64,000 nucleotides of DNA from Caballeronia arationis (GTDB taxonomy: Bacteria; Pseudomonadota; Gammaproteobacteria; Burkholderiales; Burkholderiaceae), in NCBI RefSeq assembly GCF_001544975.2, contig NZ_FCOG02000036.1, positions 1-64,000 of the forward strand, read 5' to 3'. The notes under the pieces are model-generated. The model was not told where the DNA came from, made no database searches, and worked only from the letters and a program-made list of their open reading frames with translations. Made by a program: the position numbers and the translations under genes. Below, piece by piece: positions 17,628-26,882 of the stretch. Within the stretch, counting starts at the first letter, position 1; each line of letters starts with the position of its first letter.

Positions 17628-19955
17628 TCAGGCGTCGCAATGCCGCATCACGTCCACGCGCCACCAGGCGGGCAGGAGCCTTTGCACGTCGGGCCGCGCG
17701 AAGCGGTCGTCGATCAGATAGAGCACGCCGCGGTCGTCGGGTCCGCGAATCACACGGCCCGCCGCCTGAACGACTTTTTGCAAGCCAGGGAAAAGATACG
17801 TGTAGTCGTAGCCCGCGCCAAACGCTTCGTGCATGCGCGCTTTCATCTGCTGGTTGACCGGGTTGAGCTGCGGCAGGCCGAGCGTCGCGACGAATGCGCC
17901 GACGAGCCGCGTACCCGGCAAGTCGATGGCCTCGCCGAATGCGCCGCCCAGCACCGCGAAACCGATGCCGCAGCCGTCCGGCGCGAAGCGCGCGAGAAAC
18001 GCGTGCTGGTCGGCTTCGCTCATCGCGCGCGCCTGCTCCCAGACCGGAACCTGCGGATGACGCGCGCAGAAGGCGCCCGCCACCTGCGCCAGATACTCGA
18101 AGCTGCTGAAAAAGCTCAGGTAGTTGCCGGGCGCGCGCGCATATTGCGTGGCGATCAGGTCGACCACTTGCGCGACCGACTGCTCGCGGTCGCGATAACG
18201 CGTCGATACATCGGCGATGGCGCGCACCTGCAATTGATCCGCGACGAACGGCGAAGCGACCTCGACGCGCACGCTCGTTTCTGGCAAGCCGAGCGTGTCG
18301 CTGTAGAAATGCGCGGGCGTGAGCGTCGCGGAAAAGAGGGCGACCGAATGCGCGCGCGCGAATCGCGGCTTCAGATGCGGCGCCGGGATGACGTTGCGCA
18401 GGCAGAGCACGGCGTTCGGCGTCTGCGAGCGAAAGCGGCGGGCGAGCGTGATGTCGAAGAGCGAATGCGTATCGAAGCGCTCGGCGATGCGCACGAAATG
18501 CATCGCGTCGAAATAGAAGCAGAGGGTCTCGGGCGCGAAGGCGTCGGGATGCTCGGCGACGAAATCGGTCATCTGCGAGATCGCGCGCTGCAGGGCGTCG
18601 ACGAAGTATTCCGGCAGCGCCGTGGACGCGAGGTAGTCGGCCGTCTGTCCCGCAGCCAGATCCTTCCAGCTCCGCGCGACGCGCGCAAGCGCCCGCTTGA
18701 GCGGGGCGGGCGCTGTGCGGCGCATCGCGTCGAAGGCGGCCTGGTCGAGCGTCGCCGAATACATGCCGCGCGCGCGTTCGACGAGATTGTGCGCCTCGTC
18801 GACGAGCACGCTCACGCGCCAGCGGTTCGCTTCAGTGAGGGCGAACAGCATGGCGCTCGTGTCGAAGTAGTAGTTGTAGTCGCCCACGATCACGTCGCTC
18901 CAGCGCGACATTTCCTGGCCCAGGTAATAGGGGCAGACTTCGTGTGCGAGCGCGACCTCGCGAAGCGCGGCCTTGTCGAGGTTCGGGATCGCCAGCGCCG
19001 CGGCGCGCGCTTCCGGCAGGCGGTCGTAGAAGCCGCGCGCGAGCGGACACGATTCGCCGTGGCACGCGCGGTCCGGATGCTCGCAGGCCTTCTCGCGGGC
19101 CGTGAGTTCGAGTACGCGAAGCGGCGCGTGGCCCGACGCTTCGGTCAACGCCTTCAGTGCGTCGAGCGCGAGTTGCCGCCCGGCGCTTTTCGCGGTGAGG
19201 AAGAATATCTTGTCGAACTGCTGCGCGGGCCACGCCTTGAGCAGCGGAAAGAGCGTGCCGACGGTCTTGCCGATGCCCGTCGGCGCCTGCGCCATCAGGC
19301 AGCGCTGGTTCACCGCCGCGCGGTACACGGCTGCGGCCAGTTCGCGCTGTCCCGGCCTGAACGACTCGTGCGGAAACGCGAGCGCGGTGAGCGCCGCGTC
19401 GCGCGTATCGCGATGCCGCACTTCCTGCGCGGCCCACGCGATGAAACGCTCGCATTGTTCGACGAAATGCTCGCGCAGCGTGTCGGCGGACTGCGTCTCG
19501 ACGAATACAGTTTCCTTCTGGCTCGCGATGTCGAAATACACGAGGGCGATGCGTATTTGCGGCAGGTCGAGCTTGCTGCACAGCAGCCAGCCGTAGACGC
19601 GCGCCTGCGCCCAGTGCAGATGCCGGTGATTGTCGGGCATCGCATCGAGCTTGCCGCGATGGGTCTTGATCTCTTCGAGCTGGTTCGACGCGGGATCGTA
19701 GCCGTCGGCGCGGCCGCGCACCTGGAGCGGCCCGAAGACCTCGCCGAGCGCAATCTCCGTCAGATAACCCGCCGGCCGCCGGGCCGTCACCGCCGCGTGT
19801 CCGGCGATGCCTTCGAGGGCTGTCGGCGAAGGTGTGAAGCGGAGATCGAGGTCGCCGCATTTGGCGGTGAATTCGCACAGTGCGCGGACCGCGACGACGT
19901 AGCGGGGCGCGTCGTCCGAGGCGGGAGGGTCCGGTTGTTGGGCTACTGTATGCAT
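17628..19955 (-). CDS. PD-(D/E)XK nuclease fused to Rad3/DinG-type helicase
   Basis: A 775-residue fusion. Residues 15-130 form a Cas4/RecB-like nuclease with RGRADGYDP (Asp84) and LEEIKTH (Glu95, Lys97). The superfamily 2 helicase follows: Walker A APTGIGKT near 228, an Fe-S cluster set (CEHPDRACHGESC near 292-304 plus a Cys near 340), the DEAH box VDEAHNLVERA near 386, and a C-terminal motor ending in the QAAGRVIRG arginine motif. It probably processes damaged or branched DNA 5' to 3'. A perfect LexA box sits across its start codon, so SOS induction is likely. Confidence 0.9.
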   Translation of the reverse strand: MHTVAQQPDPPASDDAPRYVVAVRALCEFTAKCGDLDLRFTPSPTALEGIAGHAAVTARRPAGYLTEIALGEVFGPLQVRGRADGYDPASNQLEEIKTHRGKLDAMPDNHRHLHWAQARVYGWLLCSKLDLPQIRIALVYFDIASQKETVFVETQSADTLREHFVEQCERFIAWAAQEVRHRDTRDAALTALAFPHESFRPGQRELAAAVYRAAVNQRCLMAQAPTGIGKTVGTLFPLLKAWPAQQFDKIFFLTAKSAGRQLALDALKALTEASGHAPLRVLELTAREKACEHPDRACHGESCPLARGFYDRLPEARAAALAIPNLDKAALREVALAHEVCPYYLGQEMSRWSDVIVGDYNYYFDTSAMLFALTEANRWRVSVLVDEAHNLVERARGMYSATLDQAAFDAMRRTAPAPLKRALARVARSWKDLAAGQTADYLASTALPEYFVDALQRAISQMTDFVAEHPDAFAPETLCFYFDAMHFVRIAERFDTHSLFDITLARRFRSQTPNAVLCLRNVIPAPHLKPRFARAHSVALFSATLTPAHFYSDTLGLPETSVRVEVASPFVADQLQVRAIADVSTRYRDREQSVAQVVDLIATQYARAPGNYLSFFSSFEYLAQVAGAFCARHPQVPVWEQARAMSEADQHAFLARFAPDGCGIGFAVLGGAFGEAIDLPGTRLVGAFVATLGLPQLNPVNQQMKARMHEAFGAGYDYTYLFPGLQKVVQAAGRVIRGPDDRGVLYLIDDRFARPDVQRLLPAWWRVDVMRHCDA

Positions 19956-19961
19956 GTACAG
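19946..19961. promoter_or_regulatory. LexA (SOS) box overlapping the helicase start codon
   Basis: CTGTATGCATGTACAG is a perfect 16-bp palindrome of the CTG-N10-CAG form. The helicase ATG (19955-19953, leftward) lies inside it. A TAAACT -10-like element sits just upstream, which would put the transcript start at or near the ATG, giving a very short or leaderless message. Confidence 0.75.
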
Positions 19962-20036
19962 TAGTTTAGCATCGGGTGCGAAGGCGGCGTCCGGCGGCGA
20001 TGACGCTCGCCGCCGGACGCACTTTCCTGCGCGTGC

Positions 20037-20276
20037 TTACTGCTGAGCCTGAGCGGTCGTGTCGGCTTGCTGGGCCTTCGCGAGTCTCGCATCGGTTGTG
20101 TTGCCCTGACCGGCTTGTTCGGCCGCAATCGTTTGCTCGCTCATCCCGCGTTGCGAACTCGGCGCGCCTTGCGACGGAGCATAAAACGGCGCCGGTCCAT
20201 AACCGCTGGCAAAGACGGACGACGCGAACACCGTGATGAGTGCAGCACCAATGGACATGCAGACCTTCTTCATCAT
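20037..20276 (-). CDS. Small exported Gln/Ala-rich protein
   Basis: A 79-residue protein with a clear signal peptide (MMKKVCMSIGAALITVFASS, cleavage near ASSVFA-SG), followed by a Pro/Ser/Gln-rich mature part rich in A, Q and T. No domain is recognised. Start ATG 20276 has an AGGAGAAG ribosome site. It is upstream of, and on the same strand as, the SOS helicase, but separate from it. Confidence 0.7.
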   Translation of the reverse strand: MMKKVCMSIGAALITVFASSVFASGYGPAPFYAPSQGAPSSQRGMSEQTIAAEQAGQGNTTDARLAKAQQADTTAQAQQ

Positions 20277-20564
20277 GTTGCTTCTCCTGATGGGTTTCAA
20301 TATGCACTTCATCGGCCTTGCTTGACGGGGGTGAGCTTTCGACCAGCTGAAATGTGAAGGCAGTGTACGTGCCGATTCGTAAGATTTGATCCCCCATGAA
20401 GCCCATGTTCTTTTGGGTGTACGGACGATTGTCGCGATCGGATGAACCGATACGACAAGGGTTCAAGAAGTACTTAAATCAGGAGTTTTTGAGGCGTCGA
20501 ATGCGCCTCGCGGAGATCCGAAGATTCGGATATCGAAGTAACGTTGAATTTCTCGGGAAGCCTG

Positions 20565-20792
20565 TCAGGCGGCCAGCCCGGCCTCGGACGATTCGACCCC
20601 CGAGCCCAGGCGATAACCTGTCACGAGCCCGAGGTCATACGCGCTTTCAAGCGCACGCGCGAGATTTTCCACGCCGATCACGCGAAAGTCGGCTGTCAGT
20701 TTGCCGGTCGCTGCCAGACTCGTGATGCCGAGCGATTCGCTCGCGATCATTTCCAGCAACTCGAAGCGTTCGTCCTTGGTGATGCTGCTCAT
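20565..20792 (-). CDS. Small acidic protein, possibly DUF6900-like
   Basis: A 75-residue soluble protein. The pattern IASESLGI followed by ARALESAYDLG recalls the short DUF6900-type proteins of proteobacteria, which have no known role; this is a loose resemblance. The GGAGGAGGAA ribosome site directly before ATG 20792 is among the strongest in the window, so it is surely translated. Confidence 0.7.
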   Translation of the reverse strand: MSSITKDERFELLEMIASESLGITSLAATGKLTADFRVIGVENLARALESAYDLGLVTGYRLGSGVESSEAGLAA

Positions 20793-21065
20793 TTCCTCCT
20801 CCAGTGTGCGAATGAACCTGAGGCCGTCGCGATTCAGGTTCGCTTGAACTGCTTAGATAATAGACAGCAGGGGTCACGACAGCCTGTGGTCGAATGCCGC
20901 AGAAACGCGTGGTCCAGTGGAACAATAAATTGCAAAAATGTTCACGGTGCGCGCGCCCGAACAGATGCCCGGCTTACGCATCCATCGCATGTCCTATGCT
21001 GGTTGAAGGCCGGCGTTGCGCGCGAGCGTACGCAGCAGGCACGTAGCGGACGCGAGGACAGGACG

Positions 21066-22499
21066 ATGGACGTGCAGCAATTCGGCGATGCCGGCGTCAA
21101 GCAGGTGAGCGATCTTCCCGGGCCGCCGGGGCTGCCGCTCCTCGGCAATTCGCTCCAGGTTTCGCCGAGCACGATGCACACCGTGCTCGAGCGATGGGCT
21201 ATCGAGTATGGCTCGCCGTACCGCTACCGGCTCGGTCCGATGGTGGTCACGGTCTGGACGCAGGCCGACCTGTTCCAGACGGTCATGCGCGAACGACCGC
21301 ATCTGTATCGCCGCTTTTCGCCGATCGAATCCGTGATGGCCGAAATCGGCGGCAACGGTCTCTTTTCCGCCGAAGGCGCCGCGTGGGAGCCGCAACGCAG
21401 GCTCGTTATGCAGGCCCTGTCGATTCCGAACATCAAGGCCTTTTATCCGGCGCTCGCTGCGATTACGGAGCGCTTGCGGCGACGCCTGGAGCGCGCGGCA
21501 TCGGAAGGGCGCACGCTTGAGATGACGGAGGAACTCAAGCGCTACACCGTCGACGTGACGAGCGCGCTCGCGTTCGGCGAAGATCCGAACACGCTCGAAC
21601 AGGAGCACGGCGTCATTCAGGAGCACCTCGCACTGATCCTGCCCGAGATCATGCGTCGCGTGAGCGCGCCGTTCCCGTACTGGCGATACGTCCGCTTGCC
21701 GCGCGACCGCAGGTTCGATCGCACGATGGCCGAAGTGCACCGCTACATCCACGCGATGATCGGGCGTGCGAGCGAGCGCATGCAGCAGTCGCCCGGAGAC
21801 GAGCCCTGCGAACCGCACGATCTGCTCGAAGCGATGCTCATGGCGCGCGATGCTCCCGGTTCCGCGATCACCGATGAGCAGATCGCCGCCAACGTGCTTA
21901 CGCTGCTCGTGGCCGGCGAGGACACGACCGCCAACACGATCAACTGGGCGCTCATGTACCTCTCCGGTGACGCGGCTCTGCAGCGGCGCCTTGCGGATCA
22001 TGCGCGCGAGGTGCTCGGGGCGTCGGCGGTCTGTCCCGACTACGGCGCGCTCAGGAACCTCGATCTCTGCGAGGCGGTCTGCAACGAAGCGAACCGGCTG
22101 CGCCCGGTCGCCGCGATCCAGACGTTCGAGCCGCTCGAGGACGTGTGTCTCGGCGGCATCGCGATTCCGGCGGGCATGCGTCTCTTTTTTCTCACGCGGC
22201 CGGCGATGCTCGAACCGTCGAACTTCGCGAAGCCGCAGGCATTCGACCCCGACCGCTGGATGCATCATCACGACGAATCGCGGGGCACGCACGAGCCACG
22301 CGCGTTCCTGACATTCGGCGGCGGCCCGCGCGTCTGTCCGGGCCGCCACCTGGCGAACGTCGAAATGAGGCTGGTGCTGTCGATGCTGGCCGCGAACTTC
22401 GAGATCTCGCTGGCCGTCGATCCCGCGACGATCAAGGAAGTCTCCGCCTTCACGATGGTGCCGAGCAGGATGCCGATCAACCTCAAACCGCGCGCGTAA
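21066..22499 (+). CDS. Cytochrome P450
   Basis: A 477-residue soluble P450. The proline-rich start LPGPPGLPLLGNS, the I-helix oxygen-binding LVAGEDTTANTINW, the ExxR of the K helix (EANR) and the haem-binding FGGGPRVCPGRHLA are all intact. It would hydroxylate a hydrophobic substrate with an electron-transfer partner encoded elsewhere. ATG 21066 follows GGACAGGACG. An earlier start would add a low-quality N-terminus. Confidence 0.93.
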   Translation: MDVQQFGDAGVKQVSDLPGPPGLPLLGNSLQVSPSTMHTVLERWAIEYGSPYRYRLGPMVVTVWTQADLFQTVMRERPHLYRRFSPIESVMAEIGGNGLFSAEGAAWEPQRRLVMQALSIPNIKAFYPALAAITERLRRRLERAASEGRTLEMTEELKRYTVDVTSALAFGEDPNTLEQEHGVIQEHLALILPEIMRRVSAPFPYWRYVRLPRDRRFDRTMAEVHRYIHAMIGRASERMQQSPGDEPCEPHDLLEAMLMARDAPGSAITDEQIAANVLTLLVAGEDTTANTINWALMYLSGDAALQRRLADHAREVLGASAVCPDYGALRNLDLCEAVCNEANRLRPVAAIQTFEPLEDVCLGGIAIPAGMRLFFLTRPAMLEPSNFAKPQAFDPDRWMHHHDESRGTHEPRAFLTFGGGPRVCPGRHLANVEMRLVLSMLAANFEISLAVDPATIKEVSAFTMVPSRMPINLKPRA

Positions 22500-22586
22500 T
22501 GGAATATTCGGCGCTCGCACGACGTTCTAAGGGCAGGGCATGGCGCATCGTCGCTTCATGCACGTTCTGTCCCTTGGAGAAATCGA

Positions 22587-22718
22587 ATGAAGCTCGTCCG
22601 AATCGTTTCGATCGTGTTTGCGGTACTCGCCGTCTCGCTCGCCGGATGCCAGACCGACGGCGCGGGGTCCACCTCATCCGGCACGAGCTCCAGCAGCGGC
22701 AGCAGCGGCGGATATTGA
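22587..22718 (+). CDS. 43-residue lipoprotein
   Basis: A very short gene. The protein has a lipoprotein signal (MKLVRIVSIVFAVLAVSLAGC, lipobox LAGC, Cys21), then 22 Ser/Gly-rich residues ending SSGGY. Ribosome site TTGGAGAA lies 7 bp before the ATG. It would be lipidated and anchored in a membrane as a small flexible peptide. Function unknown. It overlaps no other convincing gene; the next gene starts about 65 bp later. Confidence 0.65.
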   Translation: MKLVRIVSIVFAVLAVSLAGCQTDGAGSTSSGTSSSSGSSGGY

Positions 22719-22782
22719 TGCTTCGCCGGACGGTCGACCGGTTCCCCGCATCGCGCCTGCACGCGCGGCGAGTCGCCGGCCC

Positions 22783-24360
22783 GTGAGCGGTCCGCTCCTG
22801 CCTCCCGGCGTCTCCGAGCGCGATTTTCAATCCGCGCTCGCCGAATTCGCCGGGATTGTCGGCCGCGACGCCGTCGTTTCCGGAAGTTCCGCGCAAGAGG
22901 CCTATCTCGATCCTTTCGCACCCGGCGATGCTCGCACGTGGCGGCCCTCGGCCGTCGTGATGGCGTCGGATGTCGAGCAGATCCGAGCTGTGCTCGGCGT
23001 GGCCAACCGTTTTCGCGTGCCGTTGTGGAGCGTGTCGACGGGGCGCAACTTCGCCTATGGCGGCGCAGCGCCGCGTCTTTCGGGCAGCGTCGTGCTCGAC
23101 CTGCAGCGCATGAACCGCATTCTCGACATCGACGAGACGCTCGCCTTTGCGCTCGTCGAACCCGGCGTGAGCTACTACGACCTGCATCGAGCGCTCAAGG
23201 AGCGCGGCGCGCGGCTCTGGGCCGATCCGCCCGCGGCGGGCTGGGGCAGCGTGATCGGCAACACGCTCGAGCGCGGCTACGGCACGACGGCCTATGGCGA
23301 CCACGCGGCGGCGCAATGCGGGATGGAAGTGGTGCTCGCCAACGGCGACGTCGTGCGCACCGGCATGGGTGCGATGAGCGGCAGCCGCGACTGGCAGGTG
23401 TTCAAGGCTGGCTTCGGACCGTCATACGACGCGATGTTCATGCAGTCGAACTTCGGCATCGTCACGAAGCTTGGCGTGTGGCTGATGCCCGAGCCCGAAG
23501 GCTACCTGCTGGCGCGCTATGCGTTCCGGCGCGACGACGACCTGGAACGCGTCGTCGATACGCTGCGGCCGCTCAAGCTCGACGATACGATCCAGAGCAG
23601 CGCGGTGATCGAAAGCGCGGTGCGCTGGGCCGCCGGCGTGTCGACGCGCAAGGAGTGGTACGACGGCCCGGGCGCGATGCCCGACGCCGCCATCGACGCG
23701 ATGGCGAAGAAGATCGGCATCGGTCGATGGAACCTGCGTTACTGCCTGTACGGGCCCAAAACACTCGTGCAGGCACGGCGCGACCGCATTCACGAGCACT
23801 TCTCGCGCATCGCCGATGCCGAACTGTTCGAACTGCCGTACCGCGAATCCGCGATCGAACCCGTGGGCGGCGGCGACCGCAGCCAGGTGGGCATACCGGG
23901 CCTTGCAGCATTCAACCTGCTCAACTGGCGCGGCGGCTCGGGCGCGCACGTCGACTTTTCGCCGGTGTGTGCGCCGCGCGGCAGCGACGCGATGAAGCAA
24001 TACCGGATGGTCCGCGACCGCGCCGCACGATACGGTTTCGATTACTACGGCGGCTTCACGGCGAGCCAGCGCCACATGCATCACGCATTCGCGGCCATCT
24101 TCGATCGCGACGATGCGAAAGCGGCCCGCGCCGCGGGCGCGCTGATCCGTGCGCTGATCGAGGACGCGGGCGCGGCGGGTTATGGCCAATATCGCACGCA
24201 TCTGGCGTACATGGACCTCGCCGCCTCGCAATACGGGTTCAACGATCACGCGCTGATGCGCCTCACCGACACCATCAAGCAGGCGATCGATCCGAACGGG
24301 ATTCTGTCGCCGGGCAAGCAGGGCATCTGGCCCGCGCATCCGAAGGAGCCCGGACGATGA
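22783..24360 (+). CDS. FAD-linked oxidase, 4-cresol dehydrogenase (PchF)/VAO-like
   Basis: About 525 residues. A FAD-binding type 4 domain runs to about residue 225 (SVSTGRNFAYGG and LWADPPAAGWGSVIGNTLE are typical of vanillyl-alcohol oxidase and 4-cresol dehydrogenase flavoproteins), then the C-terminal substrate cap domain, ending DPNGILSPGKQGIWP. It would oxidise a para-substituted phenol. The start is uncertain: GTG 22783 avoids overlap with the lipoprotein, and no ATG fits. It overlaps the next gene by 4 bp (ATGA). No PchC-type cytochrome is next to it. Confidence 0.85.
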   Translation: MSGPLLPPGVSERDFQSALAEFAGIVGRDAVVSGSSAQEAYLDPFAPGDARTWRPSAVVMASDVEQIRAVLGVANRFRVPLWSVSTGRNFAYGGAAPRLSGSVVLDLQRMNRILDIDETLAFALVEPGVSYYDLHRALKERGARLWADPPAAGWGSVIGNTLERGYGTTAYGDHAAAQCGMEVVLANGDVVRTGMGAMSGSRDWQVFKAGFGPSYDAMFMQSNFGIVTKLGVWLMPEPEGYLLARYAFRRDDDLERVVDTLRPLKLDDTIQSSAVIESAVRWAAGVSTRKEWYDGPGAMPDAAIDAMAKKIGIGRWNLRYCLYGPKTLVQARRDRIHEHFSRIADAELFELPYRESAIEPVGGGDRSQVGIPGLAAFNLLNWRGGSGAHVDFSPVCAPRGSDAMKQYRMVRDRAARYGFDYYGGFTASQRHMHHAFAAIFDRDDAKAARAAGALIRALIEDAGAAGYGQYRTHLAYMDLAASQYGFNDHALMRLTDTIKQAIDPNGILSPGKQGIWPAHPKEPGR

Positions 24361-24743
24361 GAAGCTCGCGGCGCGAGTTCGTGGCCGGCGCTTCGCTGGC
24401 AGTGTCGGGCGCGTGGATGTTCCGGTCCGACGCGCAGTCGAAGCCGCAGGGCGCCCGGCTGACCGTACTGGTCGACGAGCGCATCGCGGACAGCCGGGCG
24501 TTCGCGCTTCGTGCGCGCATCGCGGGGGCGCGCGTGATGCCGTTGCGGCACGAGATCGGCGGGTTGTGGTTCGACCGCCTGCTACCCCTGACGGCGTCGC
24601 AGGGCAGCGTCATCGCGGGACTGACGACGCATGCCGACGCCTTTCTGCTCGCCCGTTTCGCGCTCGCCAGCGGCCTCACGGTCACGCGGTCCACGCTCGG
24701 CACTGGCGCGCTCGTCGCGTGGCGAATCGAGCGCTCAAGCTGA
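24357..24743 (+). CDS. Tat-signal protein coupled to the flavoprotein
   Basis: A 128-residue protein starting in the stop codon of the flavoprotein gene. The N-terminus SRREFVAGASLAVSGAWMF is a twin-arginine signal. The mature part has no cofactor motif and I do not recognise it. Coupled translation suggests that it works with the flavoprotein, perhaps as an exported subunit or escort. Confidence 0.65.
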   Translation: MRSSRREFVAGASLAVSGAWMFRSDAQSKPQGARLTVLVDERIADSRAFALRARIAGARVMPLRHEIGGLWFDRLLPLTASQGSVIAGLTTHADAFLLARFALASGLTVTRSTLGTGALVAWRIERSS

Positions 24744-24748
24744 CGACT

Positions 24749-25588
24749 TCAGTCGAAAGTCTGCGCCATCTGCTGCGGCAGCGGCACATGTAGCCACTTC
24801 TGCACGATGGCGTTCAGCTCGCCGTCCTTCTTGGCGTCGGTCAGGATGCCGTTCACGCGCGTCATGAGCTTCGGCTCGCTCTTGTTGAGCCCGACGCGGC
24901 ACGACGATTCATGGATCACGTACTTGAGCACCGGCTTGTTCGGCGCGTCAGCGGGCATCATCGAGGCTAGCTTGGTCGCGACGAAATCGCCGGTGCCGAT
25001 GAACGGCACCTGTCCCGACACGTAGGCGGCGATCATGCCATTGTTGTCGTCGTAACGCTTGACGACCGCGGTGGGCGGCACGCTCTTCGTGAGCAGCAGG
25101 TCCTGGAACGTGCCGCGCGCGACGCCAACGGTCTTTCCGGCGAGGTCTGCCGGGCCGTCCACCTTGAGGCTCGCAGGGCCGAACACGCTGTTGTTGTAGG
25201 GCGAGTAGGGCTGCGAGAAGTCGATCACCTTGTCGCGCTCGGCGTCCTTGCCGAGTGTCGAGATCACGAGATCGACCTTCTTCGTTTGCAGATACGGAAT
25301 GCGGTTCGCGCTCGTGACTGGCACGAGTTCGAGCTTCGCGCCCATCTTCTTCGCGAGCAGCGCGGCGACGTCGATGTCGAGCCCTTCCACCTGCATGCTC
25401 GGACCGACCGAGCCGAAGGGCGCGAAATCCTGCGGTACAGCGACGCGCAGCACGCCGCGCTTTTCGATGTCGTCGAGCGTGTCGGCGTGGGTCGCCGGCG
25501 CGTACGAGAGCGCGCCAAGTGTGCCCAGCGCGCTCAACAGGCTCAACGCAACTGCACTTGATCGCAACGAGAGCTTCGATGTATTCAT
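24749..25588 (-). CDS. Polar amino-acid ABC transporter substrate-binding protein
   Basis: A 279-residue SBP_bac_3 protein. The signal peptide covers residues 1-35 (cleavage THA-DT), then the usual VLRVAVPQDFAPFG start, DIDVAALLAKKMG, and YLQTKKVDLVIS. It binds an amino acid or a similar small solute in the periplasm. No permease or ATPase gene is adjacent. It is convergent with the flavoprotein pair. Confidence 0.9.
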   Translation of the reverse strand: MNTSKLSLRSSAVALSLLSALGTLGALSYAPATHADTLDDIEKRGVLRVAVPQDFAPFGSVGPSMQVEGLDIDVAALLAKKMGAKLELVPVTSANRIPYLQTKKVDLVISTLGKDAERDKVIDFSQPYSPYNNSVFGPASLKVDGPADLAGKTVGVARGTFQDLLLTKSVPPTAVVKRYDDNNGMIAAYVSGQVPFIGTGDFVATKLASMMPADAPNKPVLKYVIHESSCRVGLNKSEPKLMTRVNGILTDAKKDGELNAIVQKWLHVPLPQQMAQTFD

Positions 25589-25769
25589 GCGTCGTCTGAA
25601 CGTGAGTGATGAGTAGGGTAGATCGTGTCCGCCGGACCGCTCCGGCAGGCTCCGACTATCTCACGAAAAGCGGCGCCGAAAAAAACCGGGCGGGTTGTCG
25701 GCGAGCATCGTTAGAATCGGTTCAGGGACCCTTCACGCGGCCTGCCATCGCACTGAAAGAGGAATCACG

Positions 25770-26123
25770 ATGACCCCGACAGACGCATCGGCGATCAGCA
25801 GTTGGCACGCTCACGTCTACTTCGATGCGGCGAGCCGCGATGCCGCGTGGCAGCTTCGCGGGACGATCGAAGCGCACTTCGCGGGCAGGCTCACGATGGG
25901 GCGCTTTCACGAGCGGCCAGTCGGCCCGCATCCGATGTGGTCGTATCAGCTGGCGTTTGAGCCCGCGCGCTTTGCGGAGATCGTCGAATGGCTGACGCTC
26001 AATCACGGCCTGCTCGACGTTTTCCTGCACCCCAATACCGGCGACGCATTGCGCGACCATCGCGACGCCGCGGTGTGGATCGGGCGCTCTCACGAACTCG
26101 TGCTGAAGAACCTCGGCCCATGA
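25770..26123 (+). CDS. DOPA 4,5-dioxygenase-family protein
   Basis: A 117-residue protein of the short DOPA-dioxygenase type. Conserved His residues are in WHAHVYFD, MGRFHERPVGPHPMW, LDVFLHPNTGD and DHRDAAVWIG. The bacterial role is usually unknown; extradiol cleavage of a catechol is possible. ATG 25770 has GAGGAATC ahead. A strong terminator follows. Confidence 0.85.
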   Translation: MTPTDASAISSWHAHVYFDAASRDAAWQLRGTIEAHFAGRLTMGRFHERPVGPHPMWSYQLAFEPARFAEIVEWLTLNHGLLDVFLHPNTGDALRDHRDAAVWIGRSHELVLKNLGP

Positions 26124-26138
26124 AGGGCCGCGCAAAAG

Positions 26139-26168
26139 AAAAAAGCGAGCCGGGCGGCTCGCTTTTTT
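26139..26168. terminator. Bidirectional rho-independent terminator
   Basis: A 13-bp perfect stem (26139-26151 with 26156-26168), loop GGGC, flanked by six A and six T. It separates the convergent dioxygenase-like and phasin genes. Confidence 0.93.
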
Positions 26169-26190
26169 CGTGGCTGGCGACTGCCCGCGC

Positions 26191-26772
26191 TTACTTCTTC
26201 GCGCTGGCTGCCTTGCCAGCTTCGACCAGTTGCGTCGCGCCCTTGGTTGCGGCGGCGGCGCTGGCGTTCGCGTTGGTTTCAGCGGCTTCGACCACTTGCT
26301 TCGCGGCCTTCTTGGCGGCCTCGTAAGCCGAGTTCGCCGATTCCGCTGCTGCGCCGAACGCCGACTTCCATGCCGTCACGACCGCTTCGCTGCCGGCCGG
26401 CGCGTTCTTCGCGAGGCTGTCGACATACGACTGGGCGTCGTCCTGCGACTTCTTCAGTTGCGCTTCGGCCGCGGAGGCGAATGCGCTGCGCGTTTCGTTC
26501 ACGACGGCGTACACATCGCGCCAATAGGCTTGCACGCGCTCGACGCTAGCCTGCGACTGGCCAGTCTGCAACGCGAGGAATTCCTGCGGATCGCGAAGCG
26601 ACAGCGCCTTGCCCACCAGCTCCTGGCTTTCTGCCAGCGACGTATGGACGGCCTGCACATTCAGTCCGACCAGCTTTTCAAAACCTTCAAACGTTTTGGC
26701 GGCGAGACCGTACAGCGTGTCGAAGCCCGCTTTCTGAGAGGCAACAATTTGTTCCGGGGCAAGACTGCTCAT
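26191..26772 (-). CDS. phaP: Phasin, polyhydroxyalkanoate granule protein
   Basis: A 193-residue all-helical protein starting MSSLAPEQIVASQKAGFDTL, which is the typical beta-proteobacterial phasin start. The last third is an Ala/Lys-rich coiled region like PhaP's C-terminus. It coats PHA granules in the cytoplasm and limits their size. ATG 26772 follows GGAGAG. A near-consensus sigma-70 promoter lies about 85-110 bp upstream. Confidence 0.93.
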   Translation of the reverse strand: MSSLAPEQIVASQKAGFDTLYGLAAKTFEGFEKLVGLNVQAVHTSLAESQELVGKALSLRDPQEFLALQTGQSQASVERVQAYWRDVYAVVNETRSAFASAAEAQLKKSQDDAQSYVDSLAKNAPAGSEAVVTAWKSAFGAAAESANSAYEAAKKAAKQVVEAAETNANASAAAATKGATQLVEAGKAASAKK

Positions 26773-26854
26773 CTGTGAACTCTCCAGTTAAAAATAACGG
26801 CCTGTTTGTAGCGTGATGTGCCGCGCCGTTTGTTGCGGCGCAACGAAAGAATCA

Positions 26855-26882
26855 ATTCTAGGGATTAATCGATTTGTGTCAA
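26855..26882 (-). promoter_or_regulatory. Sigma-70 promoter of phaP
   Basis: Reading leftward, a perfect TTGACA -35 (26882-26877), a 16-bp spacer and a TAGAAT -10 (26860-26855) lie upstream of phaP. This fits the high expression of phasins. Confidence 0.75.

Noticed and set aside
20544..21065. In-frame N-terminal extension of the P450
   Set aside because: It overlaps the opposite-strand small gene with a strong ribosome site and has no P450-like sequence; the true start is at 21066.
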